Origin: CAZGAQ01 sp964523405 | Lineage (GTDB): Bacteria > Planctomycetota > Phycisphaerae > UBA1845 > Fen-1342 | NCBI GenBank assembly: GCA_964523405.1 | Contig: CAZGAQ010000028.1 | Span: 9,069-73,068, forward strand | Direction: 5' to 3' | DNA: 64,000 nt | Program-made: the position numbers and the translations under genes | Part shown: positions 1-8,665 of the stretch, piece after piece | Layout: each line of letters starts with the position of its first letter | How positions within the stretch are numbered: the first letter of the stretch is position 1 | The notes under the pieces: generated by a model | Database searches by the model: none | What the model was told of the DNA's origin: nothing | What the model saw: the letters and a program-made list of their open reading frames with translations, nothing else

Positions 1-2
1 GG

Positions 3-212
3 AATGCAAAGCCGATACCGGGTTGGAGCTATGCGCATGATGCCTCGCCAGAGCAGTATGCGGACTGCGTTCAGGCGTGGCTGGAGTTGGGGGTAACGAT
101 TGTCGGCGGCTGTTGCGGAACAACGCCGGCGCACATTCGCGCCGTCCGGGCACTCGTCGAGCGAAGTCGTGGGCAGAGGGCAGGGGCGCGCCCGGCGGGC
201 GGGGTGGGGTGA
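3..212 (+). CDS. Homocysteine S-methyltransferase family protein, C-terminal fragment
   Basis: The reading frame enters from the left edge and stops at a TGA at 210-212, so only about 69 C-terminal residues are present. They contain the motif GGCCGTTPAHI. This is the C-terminal zinc-binding signature of homocysteine S-methyltransferases (Pfam S-methyl_trans), where the adjacent cysteines hold the zinc that activates homocysteine. The protein ends about 30 residues after the motif, so no methylenetetrahydrofolate-reductase domain is fused on this side. The methyl donor (S-methylmethionine, betaine or methyl-folate) cannot be told from the fragment. Confidence 0.8.
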   Translation, partial: NAKPIPGWSYAHDASPEQYADCVQAWLELGVTIVGGCCGTTPAHIRAVRALVERSRGQRAGARPAGGVG

Positions 213-630
213 AATGGGCGGGGTGTCGGAGTGGTTTGCGGGAGGGTTTCCGTAGTACATATTGGACGGGCGGAGACAAGGTGGCCCGCACAGCGGACCC
301 TGTGCCCGCAGCAATCCGCCGGGCTCACAGAGCGGCGGCACACGGGCGACAGGCGAAGACCTGCGGCAACGTCTTCTGCTCCTCATGTCGGCCATCCCTC
401 ACATCCATTCGGGACAGGCGGGGGAGCCGACGCGACGCGACGCCCGGCCTGATGCCGCAATGCGGCGCGTTAGATCCTGTGGTGTATAAAGTTGTGCTGC
501 AATGTCGAAACACGCGCCGGGTGGGTTGGATCGCGGCACGCTGGGCGTACAATTCGGCCGATTGGAGCACCGGGGCGGCTGGCACACGATAGCAGGCCAC
601 CCGGCTGGCCCGCGGCAAGGAAGGCACGCG
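213..630. other. Intergenic stretch with a possible promoter, no gene seen
   Basis: There are 418 bases between the methyltransferase stop and the next start. Open frames here have no ribosome binding site and no family resemblance. The only feature I can support is a weak promoter near the right end, listed separately. Confidence 0.5.
526..553 (+). promoter_or_regulatory. Possible sigma-70 type promoter of the secreted coiled-coil gene
   Basis: TTGGAT, a 16-base spacer and TACAAT. The -10 matches five of six consensus bases and the -35 only three. Transcription would start near 560 and leave a leader of about 70 bases before the ATG at 631. Confidence 0.35.
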
Positions 631-1839
631 ATGATGAATACGAGGAAGCTCTGGACGATTCTGGCAGTGTTGGGACTGGCGGGCACGCTCGCGCTGGCGC
701 AGCCGGGGCCGGGCGGACCGGAGGGGCCGGGGCCCCACGGTCCACGGGGACCACGCGACCCGAACCGGCCGATCCCGCCGGCCGGGTTCTGGCCGACGCC
801 TCGCATGATGGAGCAGATCATCGGTCGCGTCGCCGAAGGGATGCGGAACCACTACAACATGGACGACAATCAGGTCGCGCAGACGCGCGAGCTGTTCAAG
901 GCGAAGTTTCCGGAGTGGCTGGAGGCGAACCGCGGCGAACTGCAGGACCTGATGAACGGGTACATTGAGTCGATCATGTCGGAGACGCCGCCGACGCCGG
1001 AAGAGGTGGCGCAGTGGGCGGCGCGGATCGAACCATTGATGGAGCAGTTCTCGCAACTTGCCAAGGAGACCGCGGGGGAGATGGAAACCTATCTGAACGA
1101 CGACCAGCGGGCCATCCTCAACGGGGAAATCGCCGTGATGGATCTGGCGTTCAACAACTTCCGCGGGCGGATTCAGAACTGGAAGAACGGGGGCTTTGAC
1201 TACGAGACGGAGTGGCCAGGCGGCGAGCGCTTCGGCGCGACCCAGCAGCAGCAGGCCCAGGAGTTCGAGCAGCAGGCGAATGAGGTCCGGGTCATGCACG
1301 GCTCCATCCATGGCCGGCTCGAACAGCCCCTGGAAGGCGGACCGGGTGGCGCTAGTGCCGCGAGCGGGGGCGGCGCGCCGGGCGCCAGCCCCGGCGAGGC
1401 GACCGCGACTCCGAACCCGGCGGCCCCGGGCGCGGCTCCAAAGGCACCGGCAGCGCCGAAGGATGAATGGGCGGACTATACCGAGAGCTTCATCAAGCGC
1501 TACAAGCTGAGTGAGGATCAGCAAGGCCAGGCGCGGCGCATCCTGAAGGCCCGGCAGGAGGAACGGGACAAGTACCTGCGGCGGAAAGCGAGTGAGATTA
1601 ACGCGCTGGACAAGCGCCTGGACAAGGCCGACAAGGCCAAGGATGAAGCCGAACGGGCGAAGATTCGGACCGACTGGGACAAGCTCAACGAGCCGCTCGA
1701 CCGCATGTTCCAGCGCCTCAAAGACCAGCTCGACGCATTGCCGACGCGCAAGCAGCGGGCCGAGGCTGGCAAGGAGGAAGCGGGCACGCGCGTGAAGGTG
1801 GAGCCGAAGCCGGCGGCGAAGACGGACAAGGCGCCGTAG
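631..1839 (+). CDS. Secreted Pro/Gly- and Lys/Glu-rich protein of unknown function (Spy/CpxP-like layout)
   Basis: 402 residues. The ATG at 631 follows AAGGAAGG at 617-624, and the first 23 residues form a clear signal peptide ending ...LALAQP, so upstream in-frame starts are rejected. A Pro/Gly-rich stretch follows (residues about 25-55). Then comes an acidic helical region (about 65-190) containing LNDDQRAIL, which resembles the LTxxQ-type helices of Spy/CpxP periplasmic proteins. An Ala/Pro/Gly linker (about 235-285) leads to a highly charged Lys/Arg/Glu/Asp coiled-coil tail containing a second helix with LSEDQQGQARRIL. Two LTxxQ-like helices suggest a periplasmic protein that binds or buffers other proteins, but this is inference. 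The family is not recognised with certainty. Confidence 0.75.
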   Translation: MMNTRKLWTILAVLGLAGTLALAQPGPGGPEGPGPHGPRGPRDPNRPIPPAGFWPTPRMMEQIIGRVAEGMRNHYNMDDNQVAQTRELFKAKFPEWLEANRGELQDLMNGYIESIMSETPPTPEEVAQWAARIEPLMEQFSQLAKETAGEMETYLNDDQRAILNGEIAVMDLAFNNFRGRIQNWKNGGFDYETEWPGGERFGATQQQQAQEFEQQANEVRVMHGSIHGRLEQPLEGGPGGASAASGGGAPGASPGEATATPNPAAPGAAPKAPAAPKDEWADYTESFIKRYKLSEDQQGQARRILKARQEERDKYLRRKASEINALDKRLDKADKAKDEAERAKIRTDWDKLNEPLDRMFQRLKDQLDALPTRKQRAEAGKEEAGTRVKVEPKPAAKTDKAP

Positions 1840-2053
1840 ACGTCGCGATCAGCCGCGGGGTCACGTCGCGAGTGGTCGCGACCGGGGCAGCGGTCTGCGT
1901 CTTCTCGCGGGATATGCAGATTGGCCGCCGCATACGTCGGCCAAAGAGGGCCCATGCTGTGCGCGCGGCGGGGGGACAACGATATACGGGCAGATTCTGG
2001 ATGTCGGTGCCCGGCGGGCACGCAGACCTGGCGCGACACGGAACACCGCGCGC

Positions 2054-2090
2054 AAAAAAAGAGGGCCCGAGCTCGCCGTACTCGGACCCT
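2054..2090 (-). terminator. Intrinsic terminator facing the minus strand
   Basis: On the minus strand a 10-bp stem (AGGGTCCGAG pairing with CTCGGGCCCT, one G-U pair) with a 9-base loop is followed by C and seven T. No minus-strand protein gene lies upstream of it, because the next minus gene is hemW beyond 3947 and the GT2 gene intervenes on the other strand. It may end a small RNA, or stop antisense transcription into the gene at 631-1839. Confidence 0.6.
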
Positions 2091-2269
2091 CCAAGCCAGG
2101 CTGCCTGCTCTACTCGAGAGCAGTGACCCACAGCCTTGGTGATAACATCGGCGCGCCGGCGCCGGAGTTGAATGAATCCGCACTGCGGCGGGGGCGGGAG
2201 CGTAAGCCGCGGGCGCACCGCGGCAGGCACGGTGCGAACGTCTCATAAACCCCTGACCGGACGGGAATA

Positions 2270-2298
2270 TTGACAGCCCTGTAGTGAGCTCCTACCAT
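2270..2298 (+). promoter_or_regulatory. Sigma-70 type promoter of the GT2 gene
   Basis: A consensus TTGACA at 2270-2275, a 17-base spacer and TACCAT at 2293-2298. Predicted transcription start is near 2305, about 60 bases before the TTG start codon. Confidence 0.55.
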
Positions 2299-2365
2299 GC
2301 GCGGTTCGTGGGTTTCGTCGGCGGCGCGGGCCGCCGTGAGCGGTCTGTTTTGACGGGGCGCGGCT

Positions 2366-3952
2366 TTGCAGTCAGTTACTGAAATCGCCTGTCTGATTCT
2401 TTTTTTTGTTCTGATCGCGCTGCCCAGCATCGTCGGCTTCCACATGTACGTGCTGATGTTTCTGGCTCAGCGGCGGCGCAAAGGCGTACGTGCGGAGCAG
2501 CAGAGACTGATTGCGGAGTATCAACAGCACACCCCCGACTCCGCGTGGCCGCGCGTTACAACACAACTCCCTATCTACAACGAACTTACGGTAGCCCGCC
2601 GCGTGATCGAGGCGACCGCGAACATGGACTACCCCGCCGGGCTGCACGAGGTCCAGGTCCTCGACGACAGCACGGACGAGACGCGGGCGCTCGTCGACCA
2701 GGTGGCGGCCGAGCTGCGGGCACGCGGATGCGACGTGAAGGTCGTCCGCCGACCGAACCGTGAGCACTACAAGGCGGGAGCGCTGGCGTACGGACTGACG
2801 CAGGCCAGCGGCGAGTACGTGGCGGTCTTTGATGCGGACTTCGTGCCGGACCCCGGCTTCCTGCGGCGGATGATCCCCCTGTTTGCGAATCGGCCGGACG
2901 TGTGCTGCGTGCAGGGTCGCTGGGGACACCTGAACGCGGATGAGAGCTGGATCACGGTCGGGCTGGCGCTCGGATTGGACATGCACTTTGCGATCGAGCA
3001 AGGCGCCCGGAACTGGAACAGCCTGTTGATGAGCTTCAACGGGACGGGCGGGATTTGGCGCAAGAGCGCAATCGAAGACCCGCGCGTGGGCGGCTGGAGC
3101 GGCGACACGATTACGGAGGATCTGGACCTGTCGTACCGGGCACAGCTCGCCGGCTGGAAGATGATCTTCAACGTCGACGAGGTCTGCCCCGCGGAGCTGC
3201 CGGCCGACGTGAACGCGCTGAAGAGTCAGCAGCGGCGGTGGGCGATCGGAACCATGCAGACGGCGCGCAAACTGCTGCCCCAGGTCTGGCGCTGTCGGGA
3301 GATCAGCCTGCTGCAGAAGCTCGAAGCGACGATCCACATGACACAATACGCGGTGGCGATCCCAATGATCCTGGTCGCACTCGTCGGGCGGCTCATCCCG
3401 ATGATGTACAACAACGAGCGCTACCCGACGTGGATTCAGTGGCTGGCTACGTCGTTCCTGCTGGCAACCGTGGCGCCGTGGATTGCCTACATCAATGCGC
3501 GCTATAGCCTGGGCTACGGGCTGCCAAGCGTGGTGCGCATCTTCAAGCTGACCATCCTGGGGCTGGGGCTGTGCGTGAACAACTGCGTGGCCGTGCTGAC
3601 GGGGCTCGTCCAGCGCGGCGGCGAGTTCGTGCGCACGCCGAAATCGGGGAGTACAGGTGCGACGCGCACGCGGTCATCGTACGCCAGTCTGCGCAACAAC
3701 CTGTGGTTGGTCGAACTGCTGTTGGGCGTACACTGCCTGATCCAGTGGGTGGTCTTTCTGCCGCAAGACGGGGCCGGCGGGCTATTCCTGCTGCTTTACG
3801 CGATCGGGCTCATCCTCTTCGGGTGGGAGTCGCGCCCCCGCAGCCGACCCAAGGTCATCGCTCAGCGGACGGTGTCGGCCGACAGTGTGCCGCTCGCGCC
3901 GGAAGCGGCGGCGGTCGCCAACGAGCCGGTCACCACGACCATCCCCTCATAG
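2366..3952 (+). CDS. Membrane-bound GT2 glycosyltransferase, cellulose-synthase-like
   Basis: 528 residues with a TTG start. That start is preferred because the first transmembrane helix (residues 7-33) begins almost at once. The processive GT2 catalytic residues are all present in order: D100/D101 in VLDDSTDE, the UDP-metal binding DAD at 156-158, TED at 250-252 as catalytic base region, and QQRRW at 288-292. C-terminal hydrophobic helices (about 315-390 and 455-485) would form the export channel. This is the layout of cellulose synthase/CslA-like beta-glycan synthases that extend a polysaccharide from UDP- or GDP-sugars at the inner membrane. The sugar cannot be predicted. No BcsB-, BcsC- or PilZ-like partner is next to it. 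A good promoter precedes it, and its stop overlaps the convergent hemW stop by 6 bases. Confidence 0.88.
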   Translation: MQSVTEIACLILFFVLIALPSIVGFHMYVLMFLAQRRRKGVRAEQQRLIAEYQQHTPDSAWPRVTTQLPIYNELTVARRVIEATANMDYPAGLHEVQVLDDSTDETRALVDQVAAELRARGCDVKVVRRPNREHYKAGALAYGLTQASGEYVAVFDADFVPDPGFLRRMIPLFANRPDVCCVQGRWGHLNADESWITVGLALGLDMHFAIEQGARNWNSLLMSFNGTGGIWRKSAIEDPRVGGWSGDTITEDLDLSYRAQLAGWKMIFNVDEVCPAELPADVNALKSQQRRWAIGTMQTARKLLPQVWRCREISLLQKLEATIHMTQYAVAIPMILVALVGRLIPMMYNNERYPTWIQWLATSFLLATVAPWIAYINARYSLGYGLPSVVRIFKLTILGLGLCVNNCVAVLTGLVQRGGEFVRTPKSGSTGATRTRSSYASLRNNLWLVELLLGVHCLIQWVVFLPQDGAGGLFLLLYAIGLILFGWESRPRSRPKVIAQRTVSADSVPLAPEAAAVANEPVTTTIPS

Positions 3953-5089
3953 AAAATCCGCCATCACCCGATCGCCGAGCAATCGCCCCGCGCGCGTCAG
4001 GCGAATCCCCACCCCATCGACTTCGAGTAGCCCCCCCGCCACGTGCCGCGCGATCGCGTCTGCGAAGAGCGTCGTCGGCTCAACACCGTAGCGCGTGGCG
4101 AAGCGCGCGCGGTCGATGCCGCGCACGAGCCGCAGTTCGAGCATCGCGGTTTCCCGGGCGCGGCGGTCGGGCGGGAGCGTTTCGTGCTCGCTCCAGGGCG
4201 ACGCGCCGTGCTTGATCGCGTCGACGTACGCGGCAGTATCGGCGACGTTCTTGTAGCGGATCTCATTGATGAAGCCGGCGGCGGCCGGACCGAGGCCGAG
4301 GTACGGCTCGTTGTGCCAGTAGCGCAGGTTGTGGCGGCACTCGGCACCGGGGCGGGCGTAGTTGCTGATCTCGTACTGGGGCAGACCGGCCGCGGCGAGC
4401 GTGTCCATCGTCGCCTCATACAGGTCGGCTTCGAGGTCGGGATCGAGGCGCGTGATGCGGCCGGCGACGAGGTCGTCGTAGAGCGGCGTGTCGGGCTCGT
4501 ACGTCAGGCCGTAACAGGACAGGTGTTCCGGCTCGAGGTCGAGGGCGGCACGGAGAGATGCTTGCCAGGAGACGAGGGTCTGTCCGGGAATACCGAAAAT
4601 GAGGTCGAGACTCAGATGCGGGATGCCGACGCTGCGAAGCGTACGGACGGTTTGGGCGACTTCGGCGGGCTGGTGCGTGCGCTGCAGGATGTGCAATTCA
4701 GCAGGGATGAAGCTCTGGGCCCCTACCGACACGCGGTTCACGCCGCAGGCCTGGAGCACGGCGGCGGTGTCGGGCGTAACCGTGGCCGGATTGGCCTCGA
4801 CGGTGAACTCGACAGGCGCAGCGGAGTCGAGGCGGGTCTGCAGGGCGGTGAGCAGGCGCTGCAAATCCGGTACGGGGAGCACAGTGGGCGTGCCGCCCCC
4901 GACGAAGAGGGTGTCGAAGCGGAACTCCTGGTCGGCGGTGGCGCGCTCCAATTCGGTGCGGAGGGCGTCGACCAGCGGACCGGCGGCGGCCGGGTCGAGG
5001 ACCTGCGAATAGAAGTCGCAGTAGCCGCACAGGCGGCGGCAAAACGGCACGTGGACGTACACAGAGTGGCAGGCGGGCGTTGTCATCAT
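3947..5089 (-). CDS. hemW: HemW-type radical SAM protein (coproporphyrinogen-oxidase-like, heme chaperone)
   Basis: 380 residues from the ATG at 5089. The 26 codons upstream add no conserved sequence, and the family normally begins just before its first strand, here SVYVHVPFC. The radical SAM cluster motif is C17-x3-C21-x2-C24 followed by DF. That is the HemW form and not the CxC form of true HemN. FGGGTPT (SAM binding) and GIPGQT follow, with a HemN C-terminal-like domain at about 290-380. HemW proteins bind heme and load it onto haem proteins, and many are misnamed oxygen-independent coproporphyrinogen oxidase. The gene stands alone on its strand and overlaps the GT2 stop tail to tail. No clear Shine-Dalgarno is visible. 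Confidence 0.88.
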   Translation of the reverse strand: MMTTPACHSVYVHVPFCRRLCGYCDFYSQVLDPAAAGPLVDALRTELERATADQEFRFDTLFVGGGTPTVLPVPDLQRLLTALQTRLDSAAPVEFTVEANPATVTPDTAAVLQACGVNRVSVGAQSFIPAELHILQRTHQPAEVAQTVRTLRSVGIPHLSLDLIFGIPGQTLVSWQASLRAALDLEPEHLSCYGLTYEPDTPLYDDLVAGRITRLDPDLEADLYEATMDTLAAAGLPQYEISNYARPGAECRHNLRYWHNEPYLGLGPAAAGFINEIRYKNVADTAAYVDAIKHGASPWSEHETLPPDRRARETAMLELRLVRGIDRARFATRYGVEPTTLFADAIARHVAGGLLEVDGVGIRLTRAGRLLGDRVMADFL

Positions 5090-5221
5090 GACGGCTTTCG
5101 CATAGCATAACCGCGTAATCCCGATGCACCACGGGTTGGGTTTTGTGCGGTGCAGCGGGGCGGCCAAGGCATATGGGCTCGCGGAGCGCGACGGGCTTCG
5201 CCGTAGCGAGGGAAGATCAGC

Positions 5222-5677
5222 ATGAACGTCGTCCTGGTCATGTTCAAGGACAAAGAGCGGCGCGACTTCCCGCTGACTGATCCCAAGACCATCTTAGGCC
5301 GCCGACAGGACTGCCAGTTGCGCATTCCGACGCGCGACGTATCACGGCAGCACTGCGAGGTGGTGATCAACGCGAAGAGCATCACGGTCAAAGACCTCGG
5401 CAGTTCGAACGGCACGTTCGTCAATGGCAAGCGCGTGGCGGAGACAGAGTTGAAGGCGGGCGACCTACTGCGGATCGGCCCGGTGACGTTCACGGTGCAG
5501 GTGGACGGCAAACCGGCCAAGATCGAGCCAGTCAAAGGCGCACCGCCGACGACCGTGGCACCGACCGCCGCCGGCGCGGGCGGGGACGAAGAGACGTTCG
5601 ATCTGAGCGACGCGGATTTCGACGCGGACGATCCGCTTTCCGCCCTCGACCTGGACGACGAGAAGGATATGCCCTGA
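5222..5677 (+). CDS. FHA-domain phosphothreonine-binding protein
   Basis: 151 residues, ATG preceded by GAGGGAAG. Residues about 5-95 form one FHA domain with the usual contact residues: GRRQDCQLRI, SRQHCEV (the Ser and His of the phosphopeptide pocket) and SSNGTFVNG. The rest is a Pro/Ala linker and an acidic tail ending in many Asp and Glu. There is no membrane segment, so it should be cytosolic. FHA domains bind phosphothreonine, and sigma-linked Ser/Thr kinases are encoded a few kilobases away, so it is a plausible reader of kinase signalling. No direct link is shown by the sequence. It heads a plus-strand run of four small genes. Confidence 0.88.
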   Translation: MNVVLVMFKDKERRDFPLTDPKTILGRRQDCQLRIPTRDVSRQHCEVVINAKSITVKDLGSSNGTFVNGKRVAETELKAGDLLRIGPVTFTVQVDGKPAKIEPVKGAPPTTVAPTAAGAGGDEETFDLSDADFDADDPLSALDLDDEKDMP

Positions 5678-5715
5678 GGGTGATTCGGCCGTAACGGCCT
5701 GCGCCAGGGGAAGCC

Positions 5716-6390
5716 ATGCCCGCGCTGCCGGGGACAAGTCGCTCGCGCCGGCGCCCGCGGCACCGCACGATTCTGCTCCTAACCATCCTCCTCCTGCTCC
5801 TGACCGGTGTGGGAATGCTGTTGGCCGCCACATGCCGGCCAGCGTGGTACGCCCCGGCTACGGTGAACTTCGCGACGCTGCATGAGGACAAGCGGCAACT
5901 GGTTGCGCTCCTGGACGGAATCGCGGGGGCACTCAATGCCGGGCACAGCCTGCGCGTGGTAATCGATGAAGCACAGGCCAACCGGTGGCTCGCGGCGCGG
6001 GATGAGATGTGGCCAGACGCGACGCTGGAGCTGGGGCCGCTGAACGACCCGGTGGTGGCGTTTGAAGAGGGGGACGTGCGCATCGGAGCGCTGCTGGCCC
6101 ACGGGGCCTGGCGCGGCGTGCTGTCGGTTCGCCTGCGGCCGGTGCTGAGCGGCGAGGAAGTCGGCTTCACGATCGCGCAGGCGAACCTGGGGGCCCTGCG
6201 CATTCCGGCGGGCATGGGGCTGGATGTGGTCGGGCAGGTGGGCGGCCTGTCGCGAGGCGGCGCACGGCTGGCGGGTCCTACGCTGTGGTGGCCCAATGCG
6301 GGGGTATGGCCGAACGGCCGGCGGCCATTTCGCGTGACGGCGTGCGAAGTCCGCGCTGGGCGGCTGGTGATCGAGCTGGCGCCGCGTTGA
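5716..6390 (+). CDS. Single-pass membrane protein of unknown function
   Basis: 224 residues; AGGGGA lies 5 bases before the ATG. A basic N-terminus (RSRRRPRHR) is followed by one strong membrane helix at about 19-43. The remaining 180 residues are predicted outside the cytoplasm and are beta-rich with no cysteine pairs or catalytic motif I recognise. The stretch VVIDEAQANRWLA resembles the opening of membrane-anchored YpmS/DUF2140-like proteins, but the match is too short to assign a family. It starts 38 bases after the FHA gene and ends 69 bases before the zinc-ribbon gene, so co-transcription is likely. Confidence 0.7.
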   Translation: MPALPGTSRSRRRPRHRTILLLTILLLLLTGVGMLLAATCRPAWYAPATVNFATLHEDKRQLVALLDGIAGALNAGHSLRVVIDEAQANRWLAARDEMWPDATLELGPLNDPVVAFEEGDVRIGALLAHGAWRGVLSVRLRPVLSGEEVGFTIAQANLGALRIPAGMGLDVVGQVGGLSRGGARLAGPTLWWPNAGVWPNGRRPFRVTACEVRAGRLVIELAPR

Positions 6391-6459
6391 GGAGTGGCGA
6401 GCAGACGAATCGCGTCGCCGCAGTCGCAGTCGGCCCGCAGGAAGCCAGGAGTCGCCCGC

Positions 6460-7530
6460 ATGGCCAACAAGACTCAGTGCCCACAGTGTGGCCGCCGATT
6501 CATCTATCGCGATGAGTTGGCGGGGAAGCGAGTGAAGTGTCCGCAGTGCGCGACGGCGTTCCGGATCGAAGCGGTGCCGGCGAGCCGCGCGGCCGAGCCC
6601 GATTCGCCGTCGGCGGACCTGTTCGCCGAACCCAACCTCGACTTCAACGCCGGCGAACGGATGCACAGCGCGACTTTATCGTCGGCGGCACCACCGTACC
6701 GGATGGAGTCGGCGTCGAGCGCGCCGCGCCTGCCGTCTGCCAAGGACACCGGTCCGGCTGTGCGTACGCGGGCCGAACCGCGCGAATGGACGCCGGGGGA
6801 GCGGGCCTGGCTGCGGGCGGGTATCGGGATGATCGTGTTCGGGGTGGCGGCGCACATCCTGCCGCTGTTCGGACTGCAATTTCGCAAGCTGGCGGCACTC
6901 GGTGAGGCCGCCCCGACGGCCGGCACGGGCGTGGGCATCTTGGGAGCGGTGATCATCGCGCTGGTCGTGTTTCGACCGTTGTTGCGGCGTGTGCTCGGCA
7001 TGGCGTGGCGCGTGCTGCTCGTGGGCGCGGGGATCCTGATGGCCGGCATCGGTGTGGTGGTCGTGATCGCCGTGGTGAACCGCCCCAAACCGTACCAGCC
7101 ACCCGGGACGACGCCGATTCCGGCGCCCGCACCGACCGTGGCACCGCACATGGCGCGTCCTACTCCTCCGCCGCCCGGCATGCCGTCTCGGCCGGGAATG
7201 CCCCAGGCCCCGGCTCCGCCGACGTACGACGAACTTTGCACGCGTTTTGGCCGACAGCGTGTCGTACGTCTGGTGGTGAATGGCATCGAGGGACTCAACG
7301 GATCGGCCACGTTGCGGGCATGCGCGGAGCGCTGGCGGCAGGGCGCGACGAAGCTCACGTGGCAGGCCTCGCAGTCGGGGGACCGGATGCAGGTCATGCT
7401 GGCACCCGTCGATGACCTGGATCGACTGATCAAGGAAATCGACTTCGGCACGGTGGTGTCGGTGGACCGGGCCAGCGGAACAGTCACGGTGACCGCGGAC
7501 CGCGCCAAGTTTGAGGCGAGCAAGCCGTAG
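6460..7530 (+). CDS. Zinc-ribbon membrane protein (MJ0042-type N-terminus)
   Basis: 356 residues. The start is set by AGGAG at 6447-6451 and by the N-terminal motif. Residues 7-35 are an MJ0042/FmdB-like zinc ribbon: CPQC at 7-10 and CPQC at 27-30, with FIYRDELAGKRVK between. A low-complexity region follows, then three hydrophobic segments (about 120-140, 155-175, 185-210). After a long Pro-rich linker (about 210-255) a globular C-terminal domain of about 100 residues contains LVVNGIEGLNGSATL. Zinc ribbon plus membrane helices plus an extracytoplasmic domain is common in Planctomycetota proteins of unknown role. No catalytic site was seen. Confidence 0.75.
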   Translation: MANKTQCPQCGRRFIYRDELAGKRVKCPQCATAFRIEAVPASRAAEPDSPSADLFAEPNLDFNAGERMHSATLSSAAPPYRMESASSAPRLPSAKDTGPAVRTRAEPREWTPGERAWLRAGIGMIVFGVAAHILPLFGLQFRKLAALGEAAPTAGTGVGILGAVIIALVVFRPLLRRVLGMAWRVLLVGAGILMAGIGVVVVIAVVNRPKPYQPPGTTPIPAPAPTVAPHMARPTPPPPGMPSRPGMPQAPAPPTYDELCTRFGRQRVVRLVVNGIEGLNGSATLRACAERWRQGATKLTWQASQSGDRMQVMLAPVDDLDRLIKEIDFGTVVSVDRASGTVTVTADRAKFEASKP

Positions 7531-7640
7531 GGCCGGGACCGGCGACCCGGCAGGGACCGCTGGCCGCGCCGAGGCGGATCGGGATATACTGCCCGCGTCG
7601 CACTTGGAGTCCCAGTGCATCGCTTGGAGCCACAAAGCCC

Positions 7641-8231
7641 ATGAGACCCAATCCCATTGCCGCCCTTACCGCTGGTCGCCCAGTCTTCGCCTCGTTGCCG
7701 CGGCTGGCCGCCGGGCTGCTGGTCGCGACTGCGGTCGCGGCAGGTTTGTCCTCCGGCTGCGCGGATTCCAGCGCGCGCGTGCGGGCGGATGATCCGCAGA
7801 TGGCGTCGTACGTGCAGCTCGTGATGCCGAGTCACGTGAAGATTCTGGAATGGACCAAGCCGGTGAGCCTGGCGGGCGACGGCAGCGCGGACGCACTCGA
7901 AGTGATCGTGGAAGCGCGCGACTCCTTCGACGACCTGACCAAGGTGGTCGGGACGTTCCACTTCGAGCTGTCGACGCGGAAGCTTGCGGATTCGGTGGGG
8001 ACGCGCGTGGCGTTCTGGCCGATTGAGGTGAACACCGAAAAGTCGATGCGGATGTACCGGGACCGGCTCTCGAAATTCTACCATTTCCCGCTGCAACTGC
8101 AGGCACCGCCGCTGCCGGCCGGGCGGTACAACCTGTCGATGTGGCTACACCTAGCGGGCGGGGAGCGCCTGTTCGACGAGTACGAGTTCGACTATGACGG
8201 CAAGGCGGCCCCACCACCGAGCACGTTCTAG
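7641..8231 (+). CDS. Predicted lipoprotein of unknown function
   Basis: 196 residues. The N-terminus is a lipoprotein signal with a hydrophobic core and the lipobox LSSGC, so the mature protein would start at Cys-40 and be lipid anchored. The mature part has SYVQLVMPSHVKILEWTKP and DALEVIVEARDSFDD and no cysteines, and looks like a compact beta-sandwich. I do not recognise the family. A TATACT box at 7585-7590 could drive it, though no good -35 is seen. Its last 4 bases overlap the stop of the convergent small membrane gene. Confidence 0.7.
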   Translation: MRPNPIAALTAGRPVFASLPRLAAGLLVATAVAAGLSSGCADSSARVRADDPQMASYVQLVMPSHVKILEWTKPVSLAGDGSADALEVIVEARDSFDDLTKVVGTFHFELSTRKLADSVGTRVAFWPIEVNTEKSMRMYRDRLSKFYHFPLQLQAPPLPAGRYNLSMWLHLAGGERLFDEYEFDYDGKAAPPPSTF

Positions 8232-8587
8232 GCTCTGGCGCGCGGCAGCCGCGGGTCAAACAGGTTGGGCGGGGGCGTGGCCCAGTTCGTCGGCAGCACC
8301 ACGGGGGTCAGCAACGGGCAATTGGGATCCGGGCTGCGTTCGTCGCTGTTGAGTTCGGAATCCGGGTGGGTCGGCACTCGGGGAACGTCGGGTGGTGTAG
8401 CCGGGAACGTGTCCGCCCGGACTTCGGCTTGCGCGTTGGCGAGGTACTGCAGATACTCCGGCGACGGCTGCTCCATGCGCACGAGCGTGGCGTGGTACCA
8501 CATGTCCACGGCCGCAACGTAGCTACCCACACCGGAGATGACGGTGAGCGCTGTGGCCAGCATCACATAAGTCGTTCCGCCTGACAT
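8228..8587 (-). CDS. Small membrane-anchored protein, paralogue A of the pair flanking sigma/kinase module 1
   Basis: 119 residues from the ATG at 8587, which follows GAGGGA. The N-terminus, MSGGTTYVMLATALTVISG, forms one membrane helix that continues into VGSYVAAVDMW. The rest is hydrophilic and Pro-rich. The same N-terminal block, MSGGTT-V-L-TAL-IS-VGSYV-AV-W, occurs in the protein at 12821-13141 on the other side of the sigma/kinase genes. The gene begins 78 bases after the kinase stop on the same strand, so it is probably the last gene of that operon. Function unknown; a membrane partner or substrate of the kinase is a guess from position only. Confidence 0.75.
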   Translation of the reverse strand: MSGGTTYVMLATALTVISGVGSYVAAVDMWYHATLVRMEQPSPEYLQYLANAQAEVRADTFPATPPDVPRVPTHPDSELNSDERSPDPNCPLLTPVVLPTNWATPPPNLFDPRLPRARA

Positions 8588-8665
8588 AGTCGTCCCTCGA
8601 TCAGAACCGAAACTTCTTGGCACCTACTCTCGATCTCGCGCGTCCGCAGTCAGGCGGACGCTGCT

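Larger units (their letters stand above)
1840..2365. other. Intergenic region with a minus-strand terminator, an extra hairpin and a plus-strand promoter
   Basis: 526 bases without a convincing protein gene. It holds the minus-facing hairpin plus U-run at 2054-2090, a perfect 7-bp stem-loop at 2105-2123 (CTGCTCT/AGAGCAG), and the promoter at 2270-2298. The strand of the terminator does not match any neighbouring protein gene. Confidence 0.55.
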
